From contig JAIFAC010000444.1 in the NCBI GenBank assembly GCA_026545765.1, positions 36,829 to 100,828 of the forward strand: a stretch of 64,000 nt of DNA. The letters run 5' to 3'. The notes under the pieces were generated by a model. It searched no databases. It was not told the origin of the DNA and saw nothing but the letters and a program-made list of their open reading frames with translations. This document shows, in pieces, positions 1-11,169 of this stretch. Source of the DNA: Plantago major. Lineage: Eukaryota > Streptophyta > Magnoliopsida > Lamiales > Plantaginaceae. The number at the start of each line of letters is the position of its first letter. Positions within the stretch are counted from its first letter, which is position 1. The translations under genes were made by a program, and so were the position numbers.

Positions 1-2
1 AT

Positions 3-128
3 GATATAGCGGAGAAAGTGAGTTATGAACAGTTAATCGATGATTTTGCTTCAAAGAACGCTCGAAGAGTTGCACTTAAAGTAATTTTTGAGTGGTTTGA
101 AGTAGTATTTATTACAAAGATATTTTAA
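3..128 (+). CDS. possible 3' end of a coding exon cut by the window edge
   Basis: An open frame runs from the left edge to a TAA at 126-128 and encodes about 41 residues with a mixed, protein-like composition (for example EKVSYEQLIDDF and NARRVALKVIFEW), unlike the low-complexity translation of the AT-rich DNA that follows. It could be the last exon of a plus-strand gene whose body lies outside the window; the TATAG at 5-9 could also be a splice acceptor. I do not recognise the family. It could equally be a chance open frame, because 41 codons is short. Confidence 0.3.
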   Translation, partial: DIAEKVSYEQLIDDFASKNARRVALKVIFEWFEVVFITKIF

Positions 129-836
129 TTACTACTTGTATTGAATGATTTTTTTTTATTTTTTAATTATATATAAAAAAAGAAAAATTATATTATTATT
201 TGGCTATGCCTCATTTAAAATTTTCGCAGAGAGCCCCTATAAATCTCGAAGATGGACCTGATTGTAGATCTGGGTATAATTTCTATCAATGAATTATTTC
301 CTACATTGGATAAATAAAGCAAGTACTCATGTTAGCCCCCCATAAAGAATACTCATTCCCCTCCGTCCCATTTGCACTAATTCGCGGTCAACAAAATTAA
401 ACTTTGATTCTGAATTAATTTTAAACGGTAATGATAAACTATTCAACTGAGCTATATAATGAAAATTTACACCGGAGTAGTTCAAGAGTAACCACATCGG
501 ATCAAAAAGTCAGGCTCGATAGATGAGAGGAAATAAGGGAAAATATTCTTGTTAAAATCATATAAAACATCATGTTTGTACTTAGTTATTTTAAACTTTT
601 GTATTTTAACAAACACAAATCTACTAAAATACAGTTTCTAAATAATTTATCTATAAACGACTTATATTATTAATAAAATCATACATGTTATTAATAAAAA
701 CGTTTATATTGTTAATGAAATGTGTTCTTCTCTAATATGAAAAAATATCAATATCGAAAACATATACGGAATAAATGCATTGATCAAGTATGGAGAAGTT
801 TCATCATTTGGTGTTTGGTGTAGGAAGGGCAGTAGC
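129..836. other. AT-rich intergenic DNA, no gene seen
   Basis: No credible coding frame. The only recognisable piece is CTCCGTCCCA near 360-369, which looks like the end of a Stowaway-type MITE; a matching right end was not found nearby, so it is probably a fragment. Confidence 0.5.
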
Positions 837-839
837 CTA

Positions 840-1316
840 CGGGATGTTTGGGTCGGAATTATAATCGACTCCATTTTAGTTGAGGTGAATTGATGAATAT
901 TGACTTAATTTTAATTGAGTTGTTAAAATTTGTGTTTGGTGTAGAATTAAATTTTTATAGGGTTTTGAAAGAGAAGAAAAAATTGCCAATGAGGTCTATT
1001 TCGTTTGGTTAATTTGAGTCTTATGTCCAGGAGGTTATGGGTTCGATTAAAATCGACAATGAGTTGTGATCTAATGTATCTAGTTATGATAGATTGATGA
1101 GTGATGATTATGTATCGATTGATATGAATGATATATTAGTTAGTATAATATGATTGTAATAGTGATATTCTCAAAAAAAAAAAGAGAGAAGAAACATAAT
1201 TGAGTTGGAATCAATTATCTCTTTGAAACTAATTGTTCCGTTTTAATGAGCTGGTCAAACACAATAATGACTTCTCTCAATTAAAATGGAGAGTGAAGTC
1301 TAACCCAAACACTCCA
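840..1316. mobile_element. Tourist-like (PIF/Harbinger) MITE
   Basis: The left end CGGGATGTTTGGGT and the right end (reverse complement TGGAGTGTTTGGGT) form an imperfect 14-bp terminal inverted repeat, flanked by the 3-bp direct repeat CTA at 837-839 and 1317-1319. Three-base duplications and G-rich TGTTTGG ends are usual for Tourist MITEs. Inner arms also pair (ATTTTAGTTGAG against CTCAATTAAAAT). The element is 477 bp, of which about 200 bp is a nested SINE, leaving a typical MITE size of about 270 bp. It has no coding capacity. Confidence 0.7.
980..1185 (+). mobile_element. tRNA-type SINE nested in the Tourist-like MITE
   Basis: A B-box-like GGTTCGATTAA lies at 1040-1050, about 60 bp inside the left end, after an A-box-like TTTGGTTAATTTGAG. 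The unit ends in an A-rich tail at 1173-1183 and is flanked by the direct repeat GAGAAGAAA (971-979 and 1186-1194), as expected of target-primed insertion. Length near 200 bp suits plant SINEs. The family was not identified, and the A box is weak. Confidence 0.55.
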
Positions 1317-1319
1317 CTA

Positions 1320-2076
1320 GTATTCTGTTAGTGATGGTTTTGGGATGTAGTAATTCTCAGTTCATATGTATGTTGTAATTTTGTTTATCAAGTATTCTTG
1401 GTATTCATGTAAACTCATTAATATAATTATTAATAAATTTTTACCGTTTCAAAAAAAGAGAATATAGACGTTTTGATTGATAATATTCAAAATTTCATTG
1501 ATAATCTAAGTTAGTTCTACATAAATTATCCAAAATTAGTCTCTTTGAGTAGACTTACTTTTGATGAAAACATAATTATATTTTGTCTTTCATAAAATCA
1601 TGAGCTTGTCGTTTGTCGTTTTAGGCGTTCAAAGCTTACCAAAAAAGAAAAAAAAGTCTGTGACAAATAATAAACAATCTAAATTTTCACTTTAATTACA
1701 ATTAATTTTTTTAATTTTTCCATATTTACATATTCTATCGTTATTTTAACTTTTAGCGTAAAAGCGTGTATGCTTTAGTCACCAATGTATGAAGTTATCG
1801 GGGGACGGAGGTATGAAATTGCTTATACAAACATAACATCAAAAAGATGATAGAATATAGAATCCACACATTATATTGTGCGACATTTGCCGTGCAATAA
1901 CCTCATATGTAACATTGTTTCAACTATATTTCAAGTCAAAATGTTCAAGCAGCCAGTACCAGCAAACTGCAGTAAAACAATTGATGACCTCTGACCAACA
2001 CAAGAGTACAAACTGTATTTAAAAGTATGAGGAAGTACTAGTGAACTTGTCAACGTGCAATAACGTTCGGTTGTTC
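1320..2076. other. intergenic and upstream region of the chitinase locus
   Basis: AT-rich with no gene. A MITE-like GGGGGACGGAGG occurs near 1800-1812 without a matching partner close by. Nothing else is recognisable. Confidence 0.5.
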
Positions 2077-2084
2077 TATAAGTA
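2077..2084 (+). promoter_or_regulatory. possible TATA box of the chitinase locus
   Basis: TATAAGTA lies 49 bp before the ATG at 2133, a spacing that allows a short leader. This is positional evidence only. Confidence 0.35.
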
Positions 2085-2132
2085 CCAAGCTTGTGTTGCG
2101 ATACCTCATTATGTACACAACATTTTTCCAAC

Positions 2133-3185
2133 ATGGCTCTCTTCAACAAGAAAATTTTCCAGCCAGCAATTTGCATCGTGTTTGCCACAATTTTCGTATC
2201 TCGACTATGTATTGTTTATGCCCAGAATTGCGGTTGCACGGAACTTACATACAGTTACTGCGGTACGACCAGCCCTTACTGTGGTGCTGGCTGTCGATCT
2301 GGCCCATGCTACTCGACACCTGGATGGCAATTCTGGAGGCGCAGTTTCCAATATTGTAACCGATCAATTTTTCAACAGTATAATCAACCAGGCTGCATCC
2401 AACTGTGCTGGAAGGGATTCTACACTCAGGCTGCTTTTCTCCGCTCAACTCGTATCCTGGCTTGGAACCACTGGCTCTCGTGATATCGTTAGGCGAGAGA
2501 TTGCAGCCTTTTTCGCACATGTGACACACGAGACTGGACGTAAGTTTCACATCCTAAAAAACATATATACTGACACCATTATTGCCTTACTTTGTTAAAA
2601 AAGGATTTCGAGTCGGCACCTTACACACTACAAGAAATTGGGCCAAAATTGGCAATTTATAGTTCACAGCAATTTATAGTTCACATTTAAAATTGTCATT
2701 TTCCTGCAATATCTACGATGCATAATTCATAACCAGAAAGAAATCTAATATGTGGTTGAAATATATTATTTGACATACTTTTGCTATAGAGAAGAGATTA
2801 ATGGAGCATCGAGAGACTATTGCGATGAAAGTAACAGACAGTGGCCGTGTGCACCGGGGCGAGGTTACTATGGGAGAGGACCCATACAGAACTCTTGGAA
2901 CTACAACTACGGCCCGGCAGGCCGAAGCATAGGCTTTGATGGGCTGAATGACCCGGGTATAGTTGCAAGAGATCCGATCATATCATTCAAGACAACCCTA
3001 TGGTTTGGATGAACAATGCCACAATGCTATTTCTGAACCAAGGATTTGGAGCAACGATTCGTGCCATCAATGGTAATCTTGAATGTAATGGAGCGAACCC
3101 TGGAACTGTCACTACAAGGGTTCAATACTACACGGACTATTGTAGGCAACTTGGAGTTAGTCCGGGAAATAACCTTCGTTGTTGA
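2133..3185 (+). pseudogene. class IV chitinase (GH19 with hevein-type chitin-binding domain), apparently broken
   Basis: Class IV chitinases are secreted endochitinases that hydrolyse fungal chitin. A signal peptide (MALFNKKIFQPAICIVFATI..., ending near VYAQ) leads into a hevein-like segment with NCGC, YCGTTSPYCG and CRSGPCY, then GH19 blocks: SNIVTDQFFNSI, FFAHVTHETG with the expected catalytic Glu, [31 protein letters not shown] and the normal C-terminus LGVSPGNNLRC before TGA at 3183-3185. The usual single intron sits after HETG: donor C|GTAAGT at 2540. Several things are wrong: the hevein segment lacks the central Cys-Cys; the frame changes near 2327, near 2413 and again before GTTGSRDIVRR, and once more near 3003; the place where exon 2 should begin (about 2777) is preceded by CAT, not AG; and GPIQLSWN reads GPIQNSWN. 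It is a decayed copy or a badly polished gene; family assignment is secure. Confidence 0.85.
2626..2740 (+). mobile_element. CACTA-type terminus-like fragment in the chitinase intron
   Basis: CACTACAAGAAATTG at 2626-2640 matches the usual start of plant CACTA (En/Spm) transposons and is followed by a short tandem repeat (CAATTTATAGTTCACA twice), as in subterminal regions. No closing GTAGTG is seen before exon 2, so this can only be a fragment or chance. Confidence 0.3.
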
Positions 3186-3489
3186 AGAGATCGATCGAGC
3201 TTTTAAAAGAGTTTATAGAAACTAAGAATAAGGCATGTGAACATTGAATAAGTGGCAAGGTATTAAATAGAATGTCAGAATGTGATAATGTGGCGTATAT
3301 AAAAGCATTTAAATTCAACTTTTCGTCTTTTTTAATACAAGATGGTCAGATTTTAGTTTTTTAACATCACTCGTTAAACACTCAATTCGACCCAAAACAA
3401 ATGCAACAAAGAATCTTGATCTACATGAGATTTAATCATAGAAAAGTTCTTGGTTAATATTGAACAAATACCAAATACCCCGGAAAACA
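3186..3489. other. 3' flank of the chitinase locus
   Basis: AT-rich DNA with no gene; presumably 3' untranslated and intergenic sequence up to the CACTA arm. Confidence 0.5.
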
Positions 3490-3494
3490 GTCAT

Positions 3495-3680
3495 TTAGTA
3501 ACGGATACTAAACATGACCGATTCATCGCTAAATCCGTAGCGACGGATTTAACGACGAATAATAAGCCCGTCGCAATGGGCTTCGTCTCTAAAATTCTAG
3601 CGACGGATAACTATCCGTCGCTAAATAGCGATCCAGATTTAGAGACGGATAATTTATCCGTCTCTAAATTTGCGATTATT
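3495..3680. repeat. subterminal repeats of the CACTA left arm
   Basis: About eight copies of a 9-10 bp motif in both orientations (GCGACGGAT, TCCGTCGCTAAAT, GAGACGGAT and variants). Such arrays bind the family's transposition proteins in characterised CACTA systems such as maize En/Spm. Confidence 0.7.
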
Positions 3681-3928
3681 AATTTTTTAAAAATTTTGAT
3701 GCATGTTTTCATATTTCACATGTTTCACAAATATAATGTCCGATAATTAATCCAGAATAATGAAATTTTTTTAAGAGTTTTTAAACAGAAATCATTCAAC
3801 AAATACAAATTATCCGTAATGAAATGAAATATCCGTACATAAGTTAAAATAAGAAATCGAAAAACATAAGTCGAACTAACTATCTTGGTGAAGTCTTTGG
3901 GTACATGGCCGTGAAACTATCCATTTGC

Positions 3929-4180
3929 TCGGTATTCCTCTTGTTGTCAATCTCAAGTCATAGGTTTTATTGTTAACCTTCCTCATAACTATTACATTGA
4001 GAGCCTCAACTCTCTATTGAGTAAAGTCTCTTAGGATTGACATCATAATCCAGGACAACCTTCCCCCTTGGTCCTTTCGGTACTCCTCGGACGGTACTAC
4101 TCGGACTTCAGCGAGGCGGATCTTAGACTAGGTTGCTTGTAATAGTTTAATTAGTTAGTGTTGAGGCGTTACCCTCGACA
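3929..4180 (+). repeat. left LTR remnant of the Ty3 element
   Basis: From TCAAGTCATAGGTTTTATTG to the terminal CTCGACA this matches the last 250 bp of the right LTR at 13031-13297. About two thirds of the LTR is absent on this side, and CACTA sequence abuts it directly. Confidence 0.75.
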
Positions 4181-4506
4181 TTTTGCGCCGTCTGGGAAAC
4201 TTTACAAAGGTTTAGTGTATGCGAGTTAGGTGATGGCAAGAACAAGGCAGACGGACGAACTAGTCTTTGCGGCGTTGAGACTCCACCCATGCAGACGTCG
4301 TCCAACCGGGGAAGAGCCACCGTGGTGAAAAAAAGCCGGAGGAGATATCCGGCGATGGTCACATGAGCCCATCCTCCGATGAGGAAGAGGCGTTCCGCTG
4401 GGGAATCCGTAATACTCTGAGCGTTGTACACAGGAACCATGGGGAAGGGGTCGTACGAGTTTCTCCGGCAGAAGCTTAAGGCCCCACTACAGGTCAACAG
4501 TTTACT

Positions 4507-6941
4507 ATGCCCGATGGACGCATCGTCCGCACTAGTGACCTCGGATTAAGCGAGACTCAGTTTGATAGATTACTCACTATAATCCAAGGTTGCCTCGGGT
4601 CTAACAATGCCCATCCTCAGCAAGTCACTCCGCCAGTGGCTACTCGGTCAAGCGGTACCTATCAAGAAACAGGCAACGTCCGATCCAGTAGAGGTTGGGG
4701 AATCAGCTACCAGGATCTGCGAAACCTTCTAGATCGGAGAGCATCCACTTCCCAAATTCGGGGGTGAAGGAAGTCCGAACGGAAGGAGAGAGTATCAGGA
4801 GGATGATAGCATGCGACTGAGCTCCGACAAGCACCTCCGAGAACCAGGGATCACGTAACGAAAACCATTCCAGTGGTCCGCCTAGATGAACTCCCTGCGG
4901 ATGTAGCAATTCATCCAAGGACGGGGGAGATAATGACTGCGAAAGAAATCTATGCTCAACAAAAAGCTTTGGAGGCCCGATTCTAAATCTCGGGGCCTTT
5001 GGTAAAGGATCATGAGATAGCTACTAGTGCACCAAACCCTTTGTGTGATGAAATCATGAGAGAAAAGGAAAGGAACAGGAACTCGGATCAAGTGATTCCG
5101 AACTTGGAATACTATTACGGGGATACTTGTCCCGTTGGACACTTGACAAGATCTGATAGTAAGATGGATTCAAAGGGATGGTGACAACACAGCTCTCACG
5201 TTCTCATCTACTCTCTTGAACGGCCATGGATTGGTACAACTTGTTGCCGAACAAATCGATAAGGTCTTATCGGACCTCTCCTCCAAGTTTAGGGCGATTT
5301 GGAAAATCGAAGAAGAAAGCGTCGAGCATCTGGCGGAAGTTATCCAAAGGGAGCAAGAGGATCTAAGGACCTTCCTAGATCGCTTTAGCGGAAGTTCTTG
5401 AGTTGAGCCACAGATTAAGAGCAGGTCCATCACGTATGCTAATACTTTCGACTCGAGCTCCGTGAAAACTTTCTAATCGAAGTGAGGAGTGAAAAGCATT
5501 TGGATGACATCGGTGAAGAAGTGATGTATGGAGAGAATGCCGCGGAATGTTCGGTGAGGCGAGGATCGAAGGGAAAGGAGCCAGTAAGACAAGAGCACCG
5601 CCCTAATAAGTTTGATCCGAGGAAGGATCACAGAGATAAGGGCTTCCATAGAGAAAGGAGTCCGCGAAGGAGATATGCGGATTATACCCGTCTCAATAGA
5701 CCAAGATCCGACATCTTGGCAACTATCATTGAGAAGAAATTTGGATGTCGATGGCAAGCCCTCTCACAACAACCGGAAGAACAAGAATGCAAAGGGGTAC
5801 TGCAAGTTCCACGAGAGTCGTGGTCATCAGACGGACGATTGCATTCAACTGAAAACGGAGATTGAACATTTGATAAGATAGGGAAAGTTGGAAGAGCACG
5901 TCTATACGGATGAGCCTTCTAAACATGATAAGGCCAGCGAAAAAGGCATGATAGAGCTACAGAGCTGCCACCTCCACCAGCCCACCGTCCGCCTCGCACG
6001 GACCTACACCCATACAGGTACGATGATGACATTGAAATGGAGAACCCTCCATACAGCGGAGTGATCAACGCCATGAGGCGGACCAAGTGAGGCGATAGTA
6101 GGAGCAGCAAGGCGGACGACTCGGAATCTTGAATAATGACAAATCATATGCTGCTCCAGCAATTCGAGGGACAAACGCTATATCCTTTGATGATAGTGAG
6201 ATTCCTCCTCCTACGGCAGGAGGCGAAGACGTAGATGATCCGGATGTTCCGCTGGTGGTTTCTCTAACCATTGCAACTTATCGAGTGAACAAAATCCTGA
6301 TAGATACGGGGAGTTCCTCGAACATCATATCCAAAAGGACAATAGACCAGATGGATCTGGGAAGAATCCGATATGAGAGTCAACACCTCCATATTAGGGT
6401 TTGGAGGAGGCTGTCATACAGGAAGTGTCATTCTTCATGTTTCACTTGGGACACATCTACATGAGTGACACAGCTAGTCCGATTTATAGTGTTTGATCGA
6501 ACTTTTGACTACAATGCCATCTTTGGACGTCCGGGGCTCAATCAATTTCGAGCTATTTCATCCACTCTCCATAATAGGATGAAGTTTCCGACCCCATGCG
6601 GAGTTGGAGAGGAAGTGGGAAACATTCGAGAAGCTTGGGAGTGCTATATTATGTCCACAAGGAGAGCGTCTGCGCCCGTATTGGCAGTCGCTGTGACTTC
6701 TGATCCTCCAGTTGTTCTTCCACCAAAAAAGGAGAATCCACACATTGGAGTAGGGAGCCAGAAGGACAAGTTTCCTAAAACTGCACGAATCGAGCCTCAT
6801 GAAACTCTCAAGGAAGTTGAGCTTGTTGTTGGAAGCCGAAAAAGACTAGAATCGAGCAGAGATGAATGCGGAAGTGGAAATGAAGCTCATTGCTTGTCTC
6901 AAGATAACGATGATGTATTTGCTTGGATGCAGACGACCTAA
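4507..6941 (+). pseudogene. gag-protease region of the Ty3 element (fossil)
   Basis: Recognisable parts in order: a gag leader segment (4507-4767); a capsid-like segment (5216-5401) with LSSKFRAIWKIEEESVEHL and LRTFLDRF; a basic C-terminal gag part with CKFHESRGHQTDDC (5612-5881); an aspartic protease segment (6129-6464) with the active-site motif ILIDTGSSSN; and the downstream FDYNAIFGRPGLNQFRAI block ending in DDVFAW (6465-6941), which in complete relatives precedes reverse transcriptase. The region is interrupted several times and the expected polymerase does not follow. Confidence 0.75.
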
Positions 6942-7269
6942 AGGGATAGATCAGGATTGTTGTTCACCGTCGAACATGGATCCACGATTAAGTATATCGA
7001 TGCAAAAGAGGCTCGGGTATTTATAGAGGGGAACGATAAGCGTCAAACCGTAGGAACCTTGGCGTCGACAATGAGGCTTGGGCCATCCGTAGGGCGAACA
7101 ATGTTGGATTGGTGAGCTTACCTATTTCATCTAGACAAGCCCATTAACTACGTCAGAGTTTGTACTTGGGCATCTTCTGAGATTTACATAAACATGATCC
7201 GACAAAATAGCAGCTATGACAAAGGTAACAATTTCATCTATTAAGGACAGTCCGAATTTCATTAGAAAA

Positions 7270-10200
7270 TCATCCGAGCATACAAAAAACGGAGAGTACA
7301 ATTTTCCGATGTCCGATGACCATACATATGTTTACGGGGCATACCCCGCCTTGTCCCTTCAGAGGATTCCCGAGGTTGAGCCTTGAGATTACAGGCCACC
7401 ACCTTGAGCAAGCAGAGCTTCTTTGCATTCGGATCCTCCTACGGATCATCTTCAGCAACCGCTCTCTCTCTTCCTTGGCCAGCCTCCTGGCAAGCACCGC
7501 ACACGGAGGGGATCACCTTCTGGATCAAGAATGATTGAGTCATCCGCCGTGCCTTTACCAGGATAAATCGGAGGGTGCATGCTTCCGCAAGCACAATTTA
7601 CCCAGTGCTGACAACAATCGTACTTGGGATCATCCGGTTCCCCAACGTTGAGGTTTCCCAAGTTGGGAACCACTGCACTGGCATTGAGCTGAAGTTGTCT
7701 AGCTCGGACTAATTTTTCTCGAGCGGATTCCGACATCCTGAAGAAATCTAACTTCTTCGCCGAGTAAATTTCTAGAAAAGGAAAGGATGAAAAGAGGTAA
7801 AACAGTGAGAAAGGAGGAATTACCATGTCCTTATTTATAGGAATGAAGAATCCCTACGATCATGCCACGTGTCCGCCATCTGCCGGCTTGGAAGATGAAA
7901 GGACGCGATAATAATGGCGACTCTACTACTTCACCTTCCCCCTTCTAGAAGATTATGCATCCCCATAAAGTAAATCATTATGAGCAGTCCGAAGATCAAC
8001 AAGATAATGGTTTGATCATCTTGCATCAGATGTCGTTCAAATTGATCCGCATTTGGAAGAGATATATATTTACGATAACTTAGCATATGAACGACGGATC
8101 AAGGAAAATGAAGGAGAAAACAAGTGCTACGTCAAAGCATGGAAAACATTGTACCAGCGACAATTATTACAGCCAATAGTGCCACCAAAAGATAACATAA
8201 TTCAAAGTGTTACAAATTTTTCACGGGGCATAACCCCGGACTTCTTACTGAGGAGGAGGTTGGCTCGGACCTGCTTCTTCAACTCTTGGCAGATTAATGG
8301 AGGACGGATTGGCATCGGCATTGCACGAACAGCGGGATCGTGACTTCATCAAAGGACGCCTTGAGGCTCTCGAACAACTTGAAGTCCGCATCATGGCCGA
8401 CGATCTGACTAGGCATGAAGTACCAGTCCTTCAGATATGCCATGTTGTTCTCAAAAGGCAAAATACATACCTTTCGAAGAGCATCCGGGACGCAACTGGG
8501 AAGGAAGGGTCCGCCATTCTTGATATCAATCTCACCTTCCTCGGTGACCACCTCCGCAAATTCACTCACAGCCAACCGCTCATCTGGCACATTGTCCATT
8601 GGGACCTCCACTCCATTAGCATCCATGACGGATTCAATCCTTCGCCTTCAATCAAAGTTACGTGGAAGTAGTCCCTTGGCACAAGCGGCTGATGGCGGAT
8701 GAAAACCCATCAGCGGGGAGCATCGGACTTGTCGCCATGAAAAACTTACAAGAGTCCGACTTCATAAAGTCTCGGACAGCCTCAAGGCGGGCAAATTGGA
8801 GGTCCTCGAGGAGCGCATCCTTGGAGTCCAGGAATGCCTTCATCGACTTATCGATGAAGTTCTCTTGCCACTCCATGTCCGACTTTACCTCCTGCCAGCT
8901 AGCCTTCAACTTATCCTGGCGCATCCTTCTCTTTCGGTGGGCTTCCGATTTGACCTTCTTCGTCTCCTCGCCGCTATGGCCAAAGACTTATCTGAGTCCT
9001 CTTCAATAGTGGCCCTCTCACTAGCCTTCCTTGCGCAAAGCCTTGGCGAAACATCTGAGCTACGAAGTCCGCATAGATACAAGTTATATTTCTATCTGCT
9101 GAGAGCTTGGAAAAAAGCGTGGATAAGATACTTACCCTCGATCTGACTCATGGAGCTCTCCGACCCGCTCAACTTGAAGTCCATGAGCAGCTCATATTCC
9201 GCATTGAGAGCAGCTTGGTCGGATGGCAGAATAGCGGACAACTGTTGCCTCTTCGCTACAAGAGAGGCATCCGAGGTTGCTCCCCTCTTCCACTCCGAGG
9301 TAATAGCATCCCGCATCAACACATGTCGTTGAGGCGCGGATCTGCAACCGGAGGCTTCGATGTAGTGGTCTTGAGGTTGCAGGACCTTTGCCTTTGTCAG
9401 GCACCACCATGACTTGCGGATCTTCACCCGCCTTACTCCGCCTTTCCTCCGCAGCAGCAAACACCGCCACATTTTTGGGGTCCGCCATAGGCAAACCCGC
9501 GGAAGTATTAATAATTCTGGCCCTTTGGCCAGTGGCGAGCTCGAGGGCTTGTTGCTCCCTCTGCTGCTTCTTCTTTTCTCGGAGGGTCGACATGATATAA
9601 TCAAACCAGTGAGCTACAAAACAAAATAGAAGTGTCAGATACGGATATATAAAGGGATAATAACAAGAATCTCGAAAATGAAAATTCAAGGCAGGGCATT
9701 CAAAAGAAAAGAAAGCACACATCCTAAGTTGAAGATCCTTACTGAAGTCAGTCTTTCCCCCAACCTCAACCACATCAGTCAATCCGCACAAGTATGGCAG
9801 CGGTTGACAGATTAATCCGTGGAACGGATAAGTTGGTGGGTTGTTTTTCTTGTGGATCTCCGCCATACGAAACACGTTCTTGGAGAGGCGCGGTCAGGAT
9901 ACTCTCCCTTAGAAATTTCTTGGGCAGCCCCCACTGTTCTCGTCTCCTTGCGGACTCCCCAGGCTTCAAGGCCATCCGCACAAAAATATACTTTTCCCAC
10001 CATTTCGATCCTAGTGAGGAAATGGGATCGGAAATGAAGTTGAATGGTTTCCTATTTACGAAAGTATAAAAAAGGGGATTCCCCGGACTGAAGGTGACAT
10101 TGAAGAGCTGCCTAAAGTTTTCAAAATTCACAGACTGTCCCTTCTTCGCACAAAAAACCGCAAAGCAAATTAAGTTTCCCAAGGACTTGGGAATAACACG

Positions 10201-11169
10201 CTTCGGACCTATACCAATATGGTTGAAGATGCTTATTTCGAGATCTGATAGGATCTTCCACCCACAAGTAAAGGCCACTTCGTGCACACACATGTATCCA
10301 GCGGGCGGATTGTAAAAAAGCATGCCCGGGCTCTGGAACCATAATTTCGACAGACTACGGAATCTCCCACTTCCACCTCTACTCAGGAATATCTTCAGGT
10401 CTTACCTTGGACGGACATGTGGGAAGCAAACCATCCGCGTTCAATTCTCCATATTTGTCCGCTATCCTGGCAATGGCCAGGGGCGAGGAATTTGATTCAT
10501 GACCTTGGACCCGCGACCCTCAATCAGCGGAGGGTTGGATTGAGCGGACACCCAGATCTGGCACAATTCGGCCTTGACACGTTTCATGGCGGCGACTGAG
10601 GCTTCCTCCTCTTCCTCCTCATCATCATCCTCTTCTTCTTCACCATCTTCCTCCTCCTCTTCCCCGCCTTCGGGTCTCCCAGATGTACTCGGGTTGGATG
10701 GACCTGTCTCCGGCACAACACGGTCCTCCTCACCAGCCTCAAACATCTCTACATCATCTGCCTCATGACCAGAGTCGCCTTCCTGCTCTATCCGAGGCAC
10801 ACTTCCGCCAGTCGATATGCCACCACTACCGATGGTCCGAGATCGAACTCGCACCCTCTAGCGTTTCCTTGGCGATCACTCCATCATTACGGCGATATGA
10901 TTGCCACGAGTCCCTTGCTTGGCATCTGAATCACCGGATGACACGACCTCCACAACATCCGCCCTTTGTACCTCCGCAGGAAGGTTGTTTTCCGGGAACT
11001 CAAACCCCGGATCGCCTGACTCGGATGAGGCCGCTGTACCAGATTCAGATCCTTGGGACATCCTATCATCGTAGTCAAGGACTTCATGCTGATTTTGACT
11101 ATCACTCCCGAACATCCTAGGGCACAAGGAAGCGGTCGATGCGATGATTGTGATTGTCAGGGAGTTCAT
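7270..11169 (-). pseudogene. antisense gene block of the Ty3 element (fossil)
   Basis: Minus-strand coding traces fill the 3' half of the element. Upstream (10.5-11.2 kb) are acidic low-complexity stretches, including a run of about 30 mostly Glu/Asp residues. At 9775-10323 the sequence PPAGYMCVHEVAF...GIGPKRVIPKSLGNL fits the domain called putative gypsy-type transposon (Pfam Transposase_28), which is found in antisense frames of Tat-lineage elements. Next come an STLREKKKQQREQQALE segment (9.2-9.6 kb), a coiled-coil-like stretch (8658-8924) and a tail with CCQHWVNCACGSMHPP (7452-7826). The function of this gene is unknown in the lineage. It is interrupted in several places here. Confidence 0.65.

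Noticed and set aside
351-1812. A single large Stowaway spanning 351 to 1812
   Set aside because: The two CCTCCGTCCC-type ends face each other, but the inner sequences do not pair and the size is far above the family norm; more likely two fragments.
2041-2598. 185-codon frame overlapping the chitinase start as an independent gene
   Set aside because: Its first third is out of frame with the signal peptide and it only picks up chitinase blocks after a frame change.
10574-10768. Serine-rich open frame on the plus strand
   Set aside because: It is the complement of the Glu/Asp-rich tract of the antisense gene.
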